Shown here one piece after another: positions 44,375 through 51,431 of a DNA stretch of 51,431 nucleotides. Under the pieces are notes generated by a model, which was not told the DNA's origin, searched no databases, and worked only from the letters and a program-made list of their open reading frames with translations. Location of the stretch: assembly GCA_029937535.1 (NCBI GenBank), contig JAPYPT010000004.1, forward strand, positions 1 to 51,431. The letters are read 5' to 3'. The DNA is from Alphaproteobacteria bacterium (GTDB lineage: Bacteria > Pseudomonadota > Alphaproteobacteria > GCA-2731375). The translations under genes were made by a program, and so were the position numbers. The stretch's first letter is position 1, and the number at the start of each line of letters is the position of its first letter.

Positions 44375-45325
44375 CTAACGTGCCTGAATGCGCGGGTCGA
44401 GAATGTCCCGCAGGCCGTCGCCGAACAGGTTGAAGGCGAGCACGGCATAGCAGATCGCCAGACCTGGATACACGGCGATCATCGGATGGCTCTCCATATG
44501 TTCACGGGCGACGTTGAGGTCGCTGCCCCAATCCGGCGTCGGCGGCGGCGTGCCAAGTCCGAGGAACGACAGTGCCGCGATAATCAGAATGACATAACCC
44601 AGGCGCACGGTGGCATTGACGATCAGGGGCGAGATAATGTTGGGCAATATCTCCCGCAAGGCGATATGCAAGCTGCCCTCGCCGACAATATGGGCGGCTT
44701 CCACATATTCTTTTTTGGCCTCGACCATCGAGGTGCCCCGCGTCAGGCGGGCGATTTCGGGCATGGTGTTTATGCCCAGCGCAAAGACAAGTATAGAATC
44801 GTTCCAGAACCCCTCCAGCTTCCATTCCCGCGCCACGGTGATGATCAGCAAATAGAGCAATAATCCGGGAAAGGCGATGAGGCCGTCCACGCACCTCATG
44901 GCTATGGAATCGAAACGGCCGCCAAAGAAACCGGAAAAAACGCCAAGCGGAATACCCAGCACCAGCCCGAAGATAACGGCGGCGACGGCGATGGCGACAA
45001 TGCGCTGACCGCCATACAGGACGCGGGAATAAATATCCCGGCCAAACTTGTCGGTGCCGAAATAATGCTCCGCGCTGGCCGGCTGCAGGCGAATACGATA
45101 ATTGGGCTTGGTCGGCGGGTGGGTTGCCAGCACGGGCGTCAGGATACATACGGTAAACAGGGCGATCATCATGATCGCACCGATGGTTGCCGTCTTGCTT
45201 TTCAGCAACTCGTCCAGGGCATTTTGGGTTACGGTCCGTATGCGGCGCATGCGGATGGCAAAGGGCGTATCGTCCGGGCTGATGGTGTCAACGCGCTGGC
45301 GCGACTGCAATTGTTGGTCTGTCAT
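44375..45325 (-). CDS. ABC transporter permease, DppC/OppC type
   Basis: This 316-residue inner-membrane permease has an N-terminal cytoplasmic segment with a first membrane helix (TIGAIMMIALFTVCILTPVL). It then carries FGTDKFGRDIYSRVLYGG, the OppC-type N-terminal motif, and the ATPase-coupling loop EYVEAAHIVGEGSLHIALREIL. Five further hydrophobic helices complete the fold. It lies 11 bases after the DppB-type gene and is the last gene of the minus-strand transporter transcript. It pairs with DppB to form the channel. Confidence 0.92.
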   Translation of the reverse strand: MTDQQLQSRQRVDTISPDDTPFAIRMRRIRTVTQNALDELLKSKTATIGAIMMIALFTVCILTPVLATHPPTKPNYRIRLQPASAEHYFGTDKFGRDIYSRVLYGGQRIVAIAVAAVIFGLVLGIPLGVFSGFFGGRFDSIAMRCVDGLIAFPGLLLYLLIITVAREWKLEGFWNDSILVFALGINTMPEIARLTRGTSMVEAKKEYVEAAHIVGEGSLHIALREILPNIISPLIVNATVRLGYVILIIAALSFLGLGTPPPTPDWGSDLNVAREHMESHPMIAVYPGLAICYAVLAFNLFGDGLRDILDPRIQAR

Positions 45326-45336
45326 GCTCGCGCCCC

Positions 45337-46287
45337 CTAACCCGCACCGACGCGTGGGTTCAACACGCGGTACAACAAATCAACCAGCAAATTAATGATC
45401 ACCACCATGATGCCCAAAACCAGCACGCCCGCCTGGATCACCGGGAAATCCCTGAGCTGGATGGCTGAGTAGATGGCCAAGCCGATACCCGGCCAGGAAA
45501 ATATCGTCTCCAGCACCACCGTGCCCCCCAGCAGGCTGGCCAATTGCAGGCCGGAAATGGTGATGGTCGGGATCATCGCATTGCGCAGGGTATATTTGTA
45601 GATCACCTTGCGCTCCGACAAGCCGAGGGAGCGCGCCGTATCAACGTACTCCTTGCTGATTTCGTCCAGCATGCTGGATCGCGTCAGCCGCGTGGTGAAC
45701 GCCGCCTGTCGAAATCCCACCGCCAGGGCCGGCAATATCAAGTACCATATGCTCCTCCCCACATCCTCCAGCGGTGACTCATAGCCGGATGACGGCAATA
45801 TTCCGAGATGTAGGGCAAATAGCAAAATACAAAGGATCGCAAACCAGAACTCCGGGATGGAAATGCCCGCCAGCGAGGTGATCTGGGCCCCATAATCCGT
45901 CAACGTATTACGATTGACCGCGGCCAAGGTGCCCAAAGGCACGGCAATCAGAATTGACAGCCCGATACCGACCAGCGCCAGGTACATGGTCGCCGGTATA
46001 CGCTCCATCAATTCGATGTTCACCGGTCGCCGCGTGACAAGGGATTTGCCGAAATCTCCCTGTAAGACATTACCGACCCAAATAAAATATTGCACATAGA
46101 TCGGCTTATTGAGGCCAAATTCCTCTTCCAAGGCGGCCCGGACCTCCGGGTCCTCTTCGCCGTCCGTGGCCGTCAAGGTATCGATGACGTCGCCAGGCAG
46201 GGCATGGACGAAGCCGAATACCAAGACCGAAAGGATAAAAATAACGGGAATAATCTGCAGTATGCGGTTTATGGCATAAATGAGCAT
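45337..46287 (-). CDS. ABC transporter permease, DppB/OppB type
   Basis: This 316-residue inner-membrane permease begins MLIYAINRILQIIPVIFILSV-type, the first helix of DppB proteins. The periplasmic segment follows with PGD and a YVQYFIWVGNVLQGDFGKSL block. The coupling loop is EYVDTARSLGLSERKVIYKYTLRNAM, with the conserved glycine. GGAG lies before the ATG. A 90-base gap with a strong hairpin separates it from the upstream substrate-binding protein gene. This is a layout in which the binding protein mRNA can outlast the permease mRNA. Confidence 0.92.
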   Translation of the reverse strand: MLIYAINRILQIIPVIFILSVLVFGFVHALPGDVIDTLTATDGEEDPEVRAALEEEFGLNKPIYVQYFIWVGNVLQGDFGKSLVTRRPVNIELMERIPATMYLALVGIGLSILIAVPLGTLAAVNRNTLTDYGAQITSLAGISIPEFWFAILCILLFALHLGILPSSGYESPLEDVGRSIWYLILPALAVGFRQAAFTTRLTRSSMLDEISKEYVDTARSLGLSERKVIYKYTLRNAMIPTITISGLQLASLLGGTVVLETIFSWPGIGLAIYSAIQLRDFPVIQAGVLVLGIMVVIINLLVDLLYRVLNPRVGAG

Positions 46288-46314
46288 GTCACGGGCTCCG
46301 GCATGGCGCGCCGA

Positions 46315-46340
46315 CGACGTTTTCGACTATGAAAACGTCG
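46315..46340 (-). other. Strong hairpin between binding protein and permease genes
   Basis: CGACGTTTTC (46315-46324) and GAAAACGTCG (46331-46340) form a perfect 10-base stem with a 6-base loop, extended by three more G-C pairs after one mismatch. It sits in the 90-base gap of the minus-strand transporter operon and has no T run. The likely role is to protect the 3' end of the binding protein mRNA or dampen read-through into the permeases. Confidence 0.65.
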
Positions 46341-46377
46341 CCGGACAACAAAAGCGCCTCTACTTTTAGATACGCGG

Positions 46378-47997
46378 TTAACCTTCCATATAGGCGGTAC
46401 GCACGCCGCCATTGGAAATGTTGAACGGACCGGCAAATGCTGGCGCATAGTCCTTCAACTTCTTGGTTGCCGCGGATGTCAACGGGATACCGTGGGTGTA
46501 GATCAAGGCACAATCTTCATTGACCATGCTTTCGACGTCCGTATACATCTCCTTACGCACGGAGTTGTCGCGGGTCGCCCGTGCCGCAATGATCAATTTG
46601 TCCGCTGCTTCGTTCTTATAACCGGTCCGCAACATGGTTGACGGTCCGGTCGACAGAACGTTGACGGAATACCATTGATCAGGCTCGAAGCGGTAGCTGT
46701 TCGCGGTCGAATCGACGCCGTAGTCGTTCTTTTTGTACTTTTTACGCAGGACGGGATTGTCGAAAATTTCGTTGGTCACCTTAAAACCGGCTTCCTCGAG
46801 CATGGAATAGACGATTTCACCAGTCTGACGCATGTATGCATAGGCCTGCCGCGCGACCACGGCAACGGGCGTATTCTTGGCATTCAGCTTGCGCAGGATC
46901 GCCTTGGATTTTTCGGGATCGTATTCCTTGATGTTCTTGATATCAGGCATGTGCCAGGAGCTTGAGGTACCGTAGAAACCGTACAGTTTCTCGCTCAGGC
47001 CATTGAAAATCGACTGATGGATGGCTTCCCTATCGATGGCGTGGGCCAAGGCTTGCCGCATCAACTTACCATCCGCCGCGCTCATGGCGAAGGGTCCCGA
47101 TTTTGACTGCACCGCAAGATAACCGGCACCAACTTGCGGGATATCCCAGGTATTGTAGTTGGCGGTTTCGTTTTTCTTGAAATTCGCGGCATCCGCATAG
47201 GACATGTTCTCGATCAGGTCGACCTCGCCCGTGCGCAGGGCGGTCAAGCGAACCTTGTCCTCTTTCTTCGGATAGCCAATGATCGCGTCGAGATAGGGCA
47301 GGGAATTACCGGCGGCATCGGTTTGCCAGAAATTCTCGAACCGAACCATCTCGGTCTTGTTATAGCGTTTCCAACTGACGAATTTGAAGGGTCCGCAACC
47401 GATGGGATGGGTATCCACTTGATCCACGGCATTGGGCGCGATCAGATTAACCGGATAATAGGTCACGCTGGCCAGGAACACGGCACTTGGCGTACTCAAT
47501 TCGATCCGCAGGGTGTACTTATCGACCGCCGTGATATTTTTCACAATTTTGAAAAAGCTGCGATGGAAGGAATGGCTGGTTTTCGGGTCGCGTACCCGGT
47601 CATAGTTCCACTTGATCGCCGGTGCGTCCACGTCGGCGCCATTGTGGAAGGTCACACCTTTCTTGATCTTGAAGGTGTAGGTCATCATGTCATCGGAGAC
47701 GGTCCATTCCTCGCCAATGGCCGGAACGATATCCATGTTGGCGTCGATATCGAGCAGGCCGCCCGAGGTCGCGGCCAATGGGTGCGAGACGTAATAGATG
47801 ACGTTGCGTTGCGGATCCAGGCCACGGGCGTCGGCGCGGGTTGAAAACCGCAGTGTGCCGCCTTTTTTCTTGGCCGCGAATGCCGCGCCCGGCACGGTGG
47901 CCGCCGCGGCGCCCGCCACGCCTGCTGCTGCCGTCGTGGCAATGAATTCACGCCTGGTCTGTTTGCCGAATGAGTTGCTGATTTTCTGCTCGGACAT
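46378..47997 (-). CDS. ABC transporter substrate-binding protein (Tat-exported)
   Basis: This 539-residue periplasmic solute-binding protein is of family 5 (DppA/OppA). The N-terminus carries a twin-arginine signal (TRREFIATTAAAG, R15-R16) followed by an alanine-rich hydrophobic stretch and a probable AFA cleavage site near 41. The mature part shows TLRFSTRADARGLDPQRN, then a WTVSDDMMTYTFKIKKGVTFHNG block that defines the family. No lipobox is seen. GGGAGG precedes the ATG. The Tat route implies folding or cofactor binding before export, less common for this family. The ligand could be a peptide, opine or another small molecule. Confidence 0.93.
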   Translation of the reverse strand: MSEQKISNSFGKQTRREFIATTAAAGVAGAAAATVPGAAFAAKKKGGTLRFSTRADARGLDPQRNVIYYVSHPLAATSGGLLDIDANMDIVPAIGEEWTVSDDMMTYTFKIKKGVTFHNGADVDAPAIKWNYDRVRDPKTSHSFHRSFFKIVKNITAVDKYTLRIELSTPSAVFLASVTYYPVNLIAPNAVDQVDTHPIGCGPFKFVSWKRYNKTEMVRFENFWQTDAAGNSLPYLDAIIGYPKKEDKVRLTALRTGEVDLIENMSYADAANFKKNETANYNTWDIPQVGAGYLAVQSKSGPFAMSAADGKLMRQALAHAIDREAIHQSIFNGLSEKLYGFYGTSSSWHMPDIKNIKEYDPEKSKAILRKLNAKNTPVAVVARQAYAYMRQTGEIVYSMLEEAGFKVTNEIFDNPVLRKKYKKNDYGVDSTANSYRFEPDQWYSVNVLSTGPSTMLRTGYKNEAADKLIIAARATRDNSVRKEMYTDVESMVNEDCALIYTHGIPLTSAATKKLKDYAPAFAGPFNISNGGVRTAYMEG

Positions 47998-48059
47998 ATG
48001 AAGGCCTCCCTTATGCGAGCCACTCTAAAATGTGTGCCCAAGTTCGGCGGACAGGCTAG

Positions 48060-48076
48060 CAGACAATTGGTGTCTG
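48060..48076. promoter_or_regulatory. Inverted repeat in the binding protein leader
   Basis: CAGACA and TGTCTG flank ATTGG as a perfect 6-base inverted pair. The site lies 63-79 bases before the binding protein ATG and downstream of the proposed promoter, so it would be a leader hairpin or an operator. It matches no consensus I can name. Confidence 0.3.
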
Positions 48077-48145
48077 CCTCCCCCCAAAATTCCACCGGGT
48101 ACGTCGGCACGCGTACGCTTCTGTTTTTTGCGCTTCGCTAGGGCG

Positions 48146-48175
48146 AGTGTAACGAGGGTGGCGCGATGATAGCAA
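48146..48175 (-). promoter_or_regulatory. Putative promoter for the minus-strand transporter operon
   Basis: Read on the minus strand, TTGCTA (48175-48170) and TACACT (48151-48146) are separated by 18 bases; each matches the sigma70 consensus at four of six positions. Transcription would begin near 48139, giving a leader of about 140 bases before the binding protein gene. This is pattern matching only. Confidence 0.35.
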
Positions 48176-48253
48176 ATGAAAATTCATTATCCTTGCCGGT
48201 GAAATAACGACTTGGAACATTGACAGCGCGCCCTTGTTGCGCCGCAATGAGGC

Positions 48254-49420
48254 ATGGATCAGATCAATACGACAGACCCATTGTCGCGTGCCCGCGATGT
48301 GGCCGGACCCCTTGCCGCCGCCGCGGATGAAATCGAGGCGACCCGCCGCATTCCCGAACCATTGTTGTCGCAATTGCATGATCAGGGTCTTTTCCGTCTT
48401 CTTCTGCCCCGGGACTTGGGCGGCGGCGAGGTCGAGCCGGGGGCGTATGTTCTGGCATTGGAAGAAATTGCCCGCCATGACGCCTCCGTTGCCTGGAACA
48501 TTTTTGTCGGCAACAGTGCGGCCCTGATCGCACCGTATCTGGACCTGGAAACGGCGCGGGAGATTTTCGCCGACCCCCGTACCGTCATCGCCTGGGGCCC
48601 GCCCCACAAGGGTTTGGCGCATGCGGAAGCGGGCGGCTACCGGGTCAGCGGGACCTGGGAATTCGCCTCCGGCTGCCGCCAGGCCAACTGGATGGGCGTG
48701 CATTGCCGGGTGCGGGAGGGGGACGGCAGCCTGCGCCTGAACGGGGCCGGGCAGCCCACGCTGCGCACCTTGCTGTTCCCACGCGATCAGGCCACCCTGC
48801 ACGACACCTGGAACACCATCGGCCTGCGCGGCACGGCCTCTGATTCCTATAGCGTGAAGGATCTGTTCGTCGCCGAGGCCTATTCGGGGACCCGGGACGA
48901 TCCCCACTTGCGGCGCAAAAGCGGGCCCCTCTATGCCTTTCCCCAGCAAAATCTTTATACCGTCGGCGTGGCCTCGGTCGCGTTGGGTATTGGCCGGGCC
49001 ATGTTGTCGGCCTTCATGGAATTGGCGGCGGAAAAAACCCCACGCGGCCTGGCCCGCCTGGCGGATACGCCATCGGTGCAGTCGGGTATTGCCCATGGCG
49101 AGGCGACCCTGGGCGCCGCGCGGGCCTACCTGTTGGCAGCCTTGGCCGAGGTTTATGCCGGCGCCGGCGAGACGGAACCCATTGATATCCCCGACCGGGC
49201 CCGCGTCCGCCTGGCCGCGACCCATGCCATTCATGGCGCCTCGGATGTCACGGACTGGGTTTACAAGGCGGCCGGCGTCAGCGCCATATTCCCCGGCACG
49301 CCCTTTGAACGCCGGTTCCGCGACATGCATACCCTGACCCAGCAGATCCAGGCCCGAAGCTCCCATTACGAAACCGCCGGTCAGGTATTGTTGGGCATGC
49401 CGCCGGAAATCTATTTCTAG
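48254..49420 (+). CDS. Acyl-CoA dehydrogenase-fold flavoprotein (HsaA/DszC-like)
   Basis: This 388-residue flavoprotein has the acyl-CoA dehydrogenase fold with the type 2 C-terminal domain, as in flavin-dependent monooxygenases HsaA, DszC and HpaB relatives. Visible blocks are PEPLLSQLHDQGLFRLLLPRDLGG, EEIARHDASVAWNIFVGN, the FAD/substrate segment YRVSGTWEFASGC and TWNTIGLRGTASDSY. The usual catalytic base glutamate of true acyl-CoA dehydrogenases is not obvious, so oxygenase or oxidase chemistry is more likely. The ribosome-binding site (GAGG, 3 bases away) is poor. The gene is first of a three-gene operon; its stop abuts the next ATG. Confidence 0.85.
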   Translation: MDQINTTDPLSRARDVAGPLAAAADEIEATRRIPEPLLSQLHDQGLFRLLLPRDLGGGEVEPGAYVLALEEIARHDASVAWNIFVGNSAALIAPYLDLETAREIFADPRTVIAWGPPHKGLAHAEAGGYRVSGTWEFASGCRQANWMGVHCRVREGDGSLRLNGAGQPTLRTLLFPRDQATLHDTWNTIGLRGTASDSYSVKDLFVAEAYSGTRDDPHLRRKSGPLYAFPQQNLYTVGVASVALGIGRAMLSAFMELAAEKTPRGLARLADTPSVQSGIAHGEATLGAARAYLLAALAEVYAGAGETEPIDIPDRARVRLAATHAIHGASDVTDWVYKAAGVSAIFPGTPFERRFRDMHTLTQQIQARSSHYETAGQVLLGMPPEIYF

Positions 49421-50332
49421 ATGACCGAAACAGCCGTTGCGGCGCCCACCTGGCGCGCCAATTTCATTGGCCTGTTGCTGGTTCTGTTGGGCGGTATCTT
49501 CATCACCTCGCTGACCTGGATCGTGCGCAGCGTGGCCGATGACATCGATCCGCTGCAGGCCGGCTTCATGCGCTATGCCTTCGGGACCCTGCTGTTGCTG
49601 CCCATGGTCTTGAAGTTTAAGCCAGGCGACCGCGACATCAAATTGATGGGCGGACATCTGTTGCGGGGCATCGTGCATGCGGTCAGCGTCTTGCTGTGGT
49701 TCTATGCCGTCACCAAGATAACCCTGGCCGATCTGACCGCCTTGAGTTTCACGGCGCCGGTGTTCATTACCCTCGGCGCATTCATGTTTTTGGGCGAAAC
49801 ATTCAGCTATCGCCGTTTGGGCGGCATTATCTGTGCCTTTATCGGCGCCGTGGTTGTCCTGCGCCCCGGTATCGAAGTCATTTCAATCGGCGCCATCGCC
49901 ATTCTGGTTGCCTCGCCGTTTCAAGCCGCCTCGACCCTGATGGGGAAATATCTGGCCCCCCGCACCTCCCTCTACGCCATGGTGTTTTATCTCTCGTTGT
50001 TCGTGACCTTGACCAGCCTGATCCCTACATTGTTCGTCTGGAACACACCGTCCCTGCATACCTGTGTCTTGACCTTTGGCGCCGCCGTGATGGCGACCCT
50101 GGCGCATTTCTGCTGGAGCAAGTCTTTCCAGATCGCCGATTTGTCGTTTACCCAGCCAGGCTACTATTTCACCCTGATTTGGGCCGTTGCCATCGGCTTT
50201 TTCGTGTACGGTGAACGGCCCGACATCTGGTCAGGCGCGGGTGCGGCGATTATTATCGCCTCCACGGCCTATATTGCCGCCCGCGAGCGACGGGTCGGCG
50301 GCCAGGCGAAAATACGGGGAGAAGGACCATGA
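49421..50332 (+). CDS. DMT superfamily (EamA) transporter
   Basis: This 303-residue inner-membrane protein has about ten hydrophobic helices arranged as two EamA repeats. The first repeat ends near LTALSFTAPVFITLGAFMFLGE, and the second near SFTQPGYYFTLIWAVAIGFFVYGE, the paired motifs of the drug/metabolite transporter family. It starts directly after the preceding stop codon and ends overlapping the UbiX gene by ATGA (50329-50332), so all three genes are coupled. It likely exports or imports a small metabolite related to the neighbouring enzymes. Substrate not inferable. Confidence 0.9.
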   Translation: MTETAVAAPTWRANFIGLLLVLLGGIFITSLTWIVRSVADDIDPLQAGFMRYAFGTLLLLPMVLKFKPGDRDIKLMGGHLLRGIVHAVSVLLWFYAVTKITLADLTALSFTAPVFITLGAFMFLGETFSYRRLGGIICAFIGAVVVLRPGIEVISIGAIAILVASPFQAASTLMGKYLAPRTSLYAMVFYLSLFVTLTSLIPTLFVWNTPSLHTCVLTFGAAVMATLAHFCWSKSFQIADLSFTQPGYYFTLIWAVAIGFFVYGERPDIWSGAGAAIIIASTAYIAARERRVGGQAKIRGEGP

Positions 50333-50898
50333 GCTTACCCTTGGTGGTAGCGATCACCGGCGCCAGCGGCGTCGTCTATGGCATCGGGATCTTGCGTGCG
50401 CTGAAAACACTGGACGTGCCAACGCATCTGATTGTCTCAGAGGCGGCGGTGCAGACCCTCAAGTACGAAAGCGACATGACCCTGGCCGAAGTGCGCGCCC
50501 TGGCCGACGTGGTGCATTCCAACAAGGATATCGCCGCCTCGATCTCGTCGGGGTCTTTCCTCACACGCGGCATGATCGTGGCGCCCTGTTCCATCAAGAC
50601 CTTGTCCGCGATTGCGAATTCCTTCGACGCCGATCTTATCGCCAGGGCGGCGGACGTAACGTTGAAGGAACGCCGCCCCCTGGTCCTCATGGTGCGGGAG
50701 ACGCCCCTGCACAAAGGTCATCTGGAATTGATGACCCGGGCCGCCGATTATGGCGCCATCATCATGCCGCCCATGCCCGCCTTCTATCACAAGCCCACGA
50801 CCCTGCAGGAGATCATCGACCAGGGCGTCGCCCGCGCCCTGGATCAACTGGGCGTCACCCACGCACTGTTTCCCCGCTGGGACGACAGTCAATCCTGA
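50329..50898 (+). CDS. UbiX family flavin prenyltransferase
   Basis: This 189-residue protein is of the UbiX/Pad1 family. It has the FMN-binding start VVAITGASGVVYGIGILRAL, SSGSFLTRGMIVAPCSIKTLSAIA and ERRPLVLMVRETPLHKGHLELM, the prenyl phosphate and FMN contacts. UbiX makes prenylated FMN, the cofactor of UbiD decarboxylases. No UbiD gene is in the window, so a distant partner is implied. The operon with an acyl-CoA dehydrogenase-fold flavoprotein and a transporter suggests an aromatic or unsaturated acid pathway. The family is certain. Confidence 0.93.
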   Translation: MSLPLVVAITGASGVVYGIGILRALKTLDVPTHLIVSEAAVQTLKYESDMTLAEVRALADVVHSNKDIAASISSGSFLTRGMIVAPCSIKTLSAIANSFDADLIARAADVTLKERRPLVLMVRETPLHKGHLELMTRAADYGAIIMPPMPAFYHKPTTLQEIIDQGVARALDQLGVTHALFPRWDDSQS

Positions 50899-50914
50899 CG
50901 GGCGCCGGGCGAAA

Positions 50915-51181
50915 TTAGTATAGTTCAGAATGGCTACCTAACCTGGTAAGCCTCAAGTCATCGTTGGTGATTTTGTAAATCAACAGCCAGTCCGGCGCGA
51001 TATGGCATTCGCGATGATCCCGCCAATTCCCAATCAGGGCGTGATCGCGATAGGAACGATCAAGCCCCTGACCGCTCTGCAATCGGGTGATCACTGTTTC
51101 CAGTTCGTCGATATCGCGACCCTGCCGGACGGCTTTCTTGAGGTCCTTTTTGAATTGCCGCGTCGTTCTTAACGAAAGCAT
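50915..51181 (-). CDS. yafQ: YafQ-type mRNA interferase toxin
   Basis: This 88-residue RelE-superfamily toxin keeps the full set of residues known for Escherichia coli YafQ. H47 (DHALIGNW), H60, D64 and W65 (HIAPDW) and H84 (GSHSELY) are present; the terminal aromatic position is Tyr88 rather than Phe. Such toxins cleave mRNA on the ribosome and are neutralised by a partner antitoxin. The gene begins one base after the antitoxin gene ends, the usual layout. It lies tail-to-tail with the UbiX gene, 16 bases apart. Confidence 0.9.
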   Translation of the reverse strand: MLSLRTTRQFKKDLKKAVRQGRDIDELETVITRLQSGQGLDRSYRDHALIGNWRDHRECHIAPDWLLIYKITNDDLRLTRLGSHSELY

Positions 51182-51182
51182 C

Positions 51183-51431
51183 CTAATCGTCCAGATCGGA
51201 CCTCAGTTCGGCAAAGCCGTCATAGGTTTGCAAATTTTCGCCGGCCTGTGTTTCCTGCATTGCCGCCACGGTTGCCGCATTTGGCCGCGCCGCGGTCGGT
51301 CGAAAGGGCAGGCCGCCCATATTGACGCTTTGCTGCAGGAAAAGCCGTATTGCATCCGAGGTTTTCAGGCCCATGGCCTGAAACACCCGTTCAGCATCAC
51401 GCTTAAGCTCGGGCGTTACCCGGGATTGCAC
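51183..51431 (-). CDS. dinJ: RelB/DinJ-type antitoxin, 5' end outside the window
   Basis: At least 82 residues of a RelB/DinJ family antitoxin are visible. SRVTPELKRDAERVFQAMGL and SDAIRLFLQQSV form the ribbon-helix-helix DNA-binding part, and an acidic C-terminus (GENLQTYDGFAELRSDLDD) would bind the toxin. A GTG at the very window edge could start it, but the preceding beta strand of the family would be cut short, so the true start is probably beyond 51431. It sits directly upstream of YafQ and likely autoregulates the pair. Confidence 0.85.
   Translation of the reverse strand: MQSRVTPELKRDAERVFQAMGLKTSDAIRLFLQQSVNMGGLPFRPTAARPNAATVAAMQETQAGENLQTYDGFAELRSDLDD

Noticed and set aside
48220-48253. 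TTGACA at 48220 as a -35 box for the flavoprotein gene at 48254
   Set aside because: No acceptable -10 box at normal spacing, and the start codon is too near.

Overview
The window reads as a GC-rich alphaproteobacterial chromosome segment. Support for this comes from the YajQ protein, a single-chain biotin-dependent acyl-CoA carboxylase, a cytosolic PAS histidine kinase, dense ATGA/TGATG gene overlaps, and short palindromic elements of the kind scattered through alphaproteobacterial genomes. I cannot name the genus. It is almost entirely catabolic and transport gene content. I see no rRNA, tRNA, CRISPR, phage or transposase gene, and no stretch over 300 bases lacks a gene.

Layout: 1-10.3 kb holds a truncated class III aminotransferase, a nitroreductase, a fatty acid desaturase (-), and a four-gene minus-strand operon (luciferase-like monooxygenase, omega-aminotransferase, HyuA, HyuB). 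A phytanoyl-CoA dioxygenase-like gene and a glutathione transferase (+) follow. 10.4-13.1 kb (-) is a Baeyer-Villiger-type monooxygenase, a PaiB-like flavin protein and YajQ. 13.2-21.8 kb (+) is a six-gene operon: histidinol-dehydrogenase-like enzyme, 3-hydroxyacyl-CoA dehydrogenase, alpha/beta hydrolase, GST, amidase and a BC-BCCP-CT carboxylase. 21.9-27.8 kb (+) is regulatory: a methyltransferase behind an FNR-type box, a SAM/cyclase/ATPase/TPR protein and a PAS histidine kinase. 27.8-35.8 kb (-) is a second hydantoinase/oxoprolinase operon with an AtzH/HpxZ-like protein, an amidase, a homoserine-acetyltransferase-fold hydrolase and a ThDP enzyme. 36-39.9 kb holds a thiolase, a PfpI-family protein, an amidohydrolase and a 3-hydroxyisobutyrate dehydrogenase-like gene with a duplicated 3' end.

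40.0-48.0 kb holds a reductive-dehalogenase-family protein (two [4Fe-4S] motifs, internal duplication, no Tat signal), followed by a peptide/opine/nickel-type ABC transporter. The transporter is split into two convergent halves: two ATPases on plus; binding protein and two permeases on minus. 48.2-50.9 kb (+) is an acyl-CoA-dehydrogenase-fold flavoprotein, an EamA transporter and a UbiX-family flavin prenyltransferase. The right edge carries a YafQ/DinJ-type toxin-antitoxin pair cut by the window end.

Functionally the genes suggest import and oxidative or hydrolytic breakdown of amide, lactam or ureide and acyl substrates; the exact substrates cannot be read from sequence. The most unusual items are the RdhA-family gene, the duplicated gene tail around a REP-like element, the FNR box with class II promoter geometry, and three intergenic palindromic elements, one of which contributes a stop codon, plus a fourth that contains a start codon.
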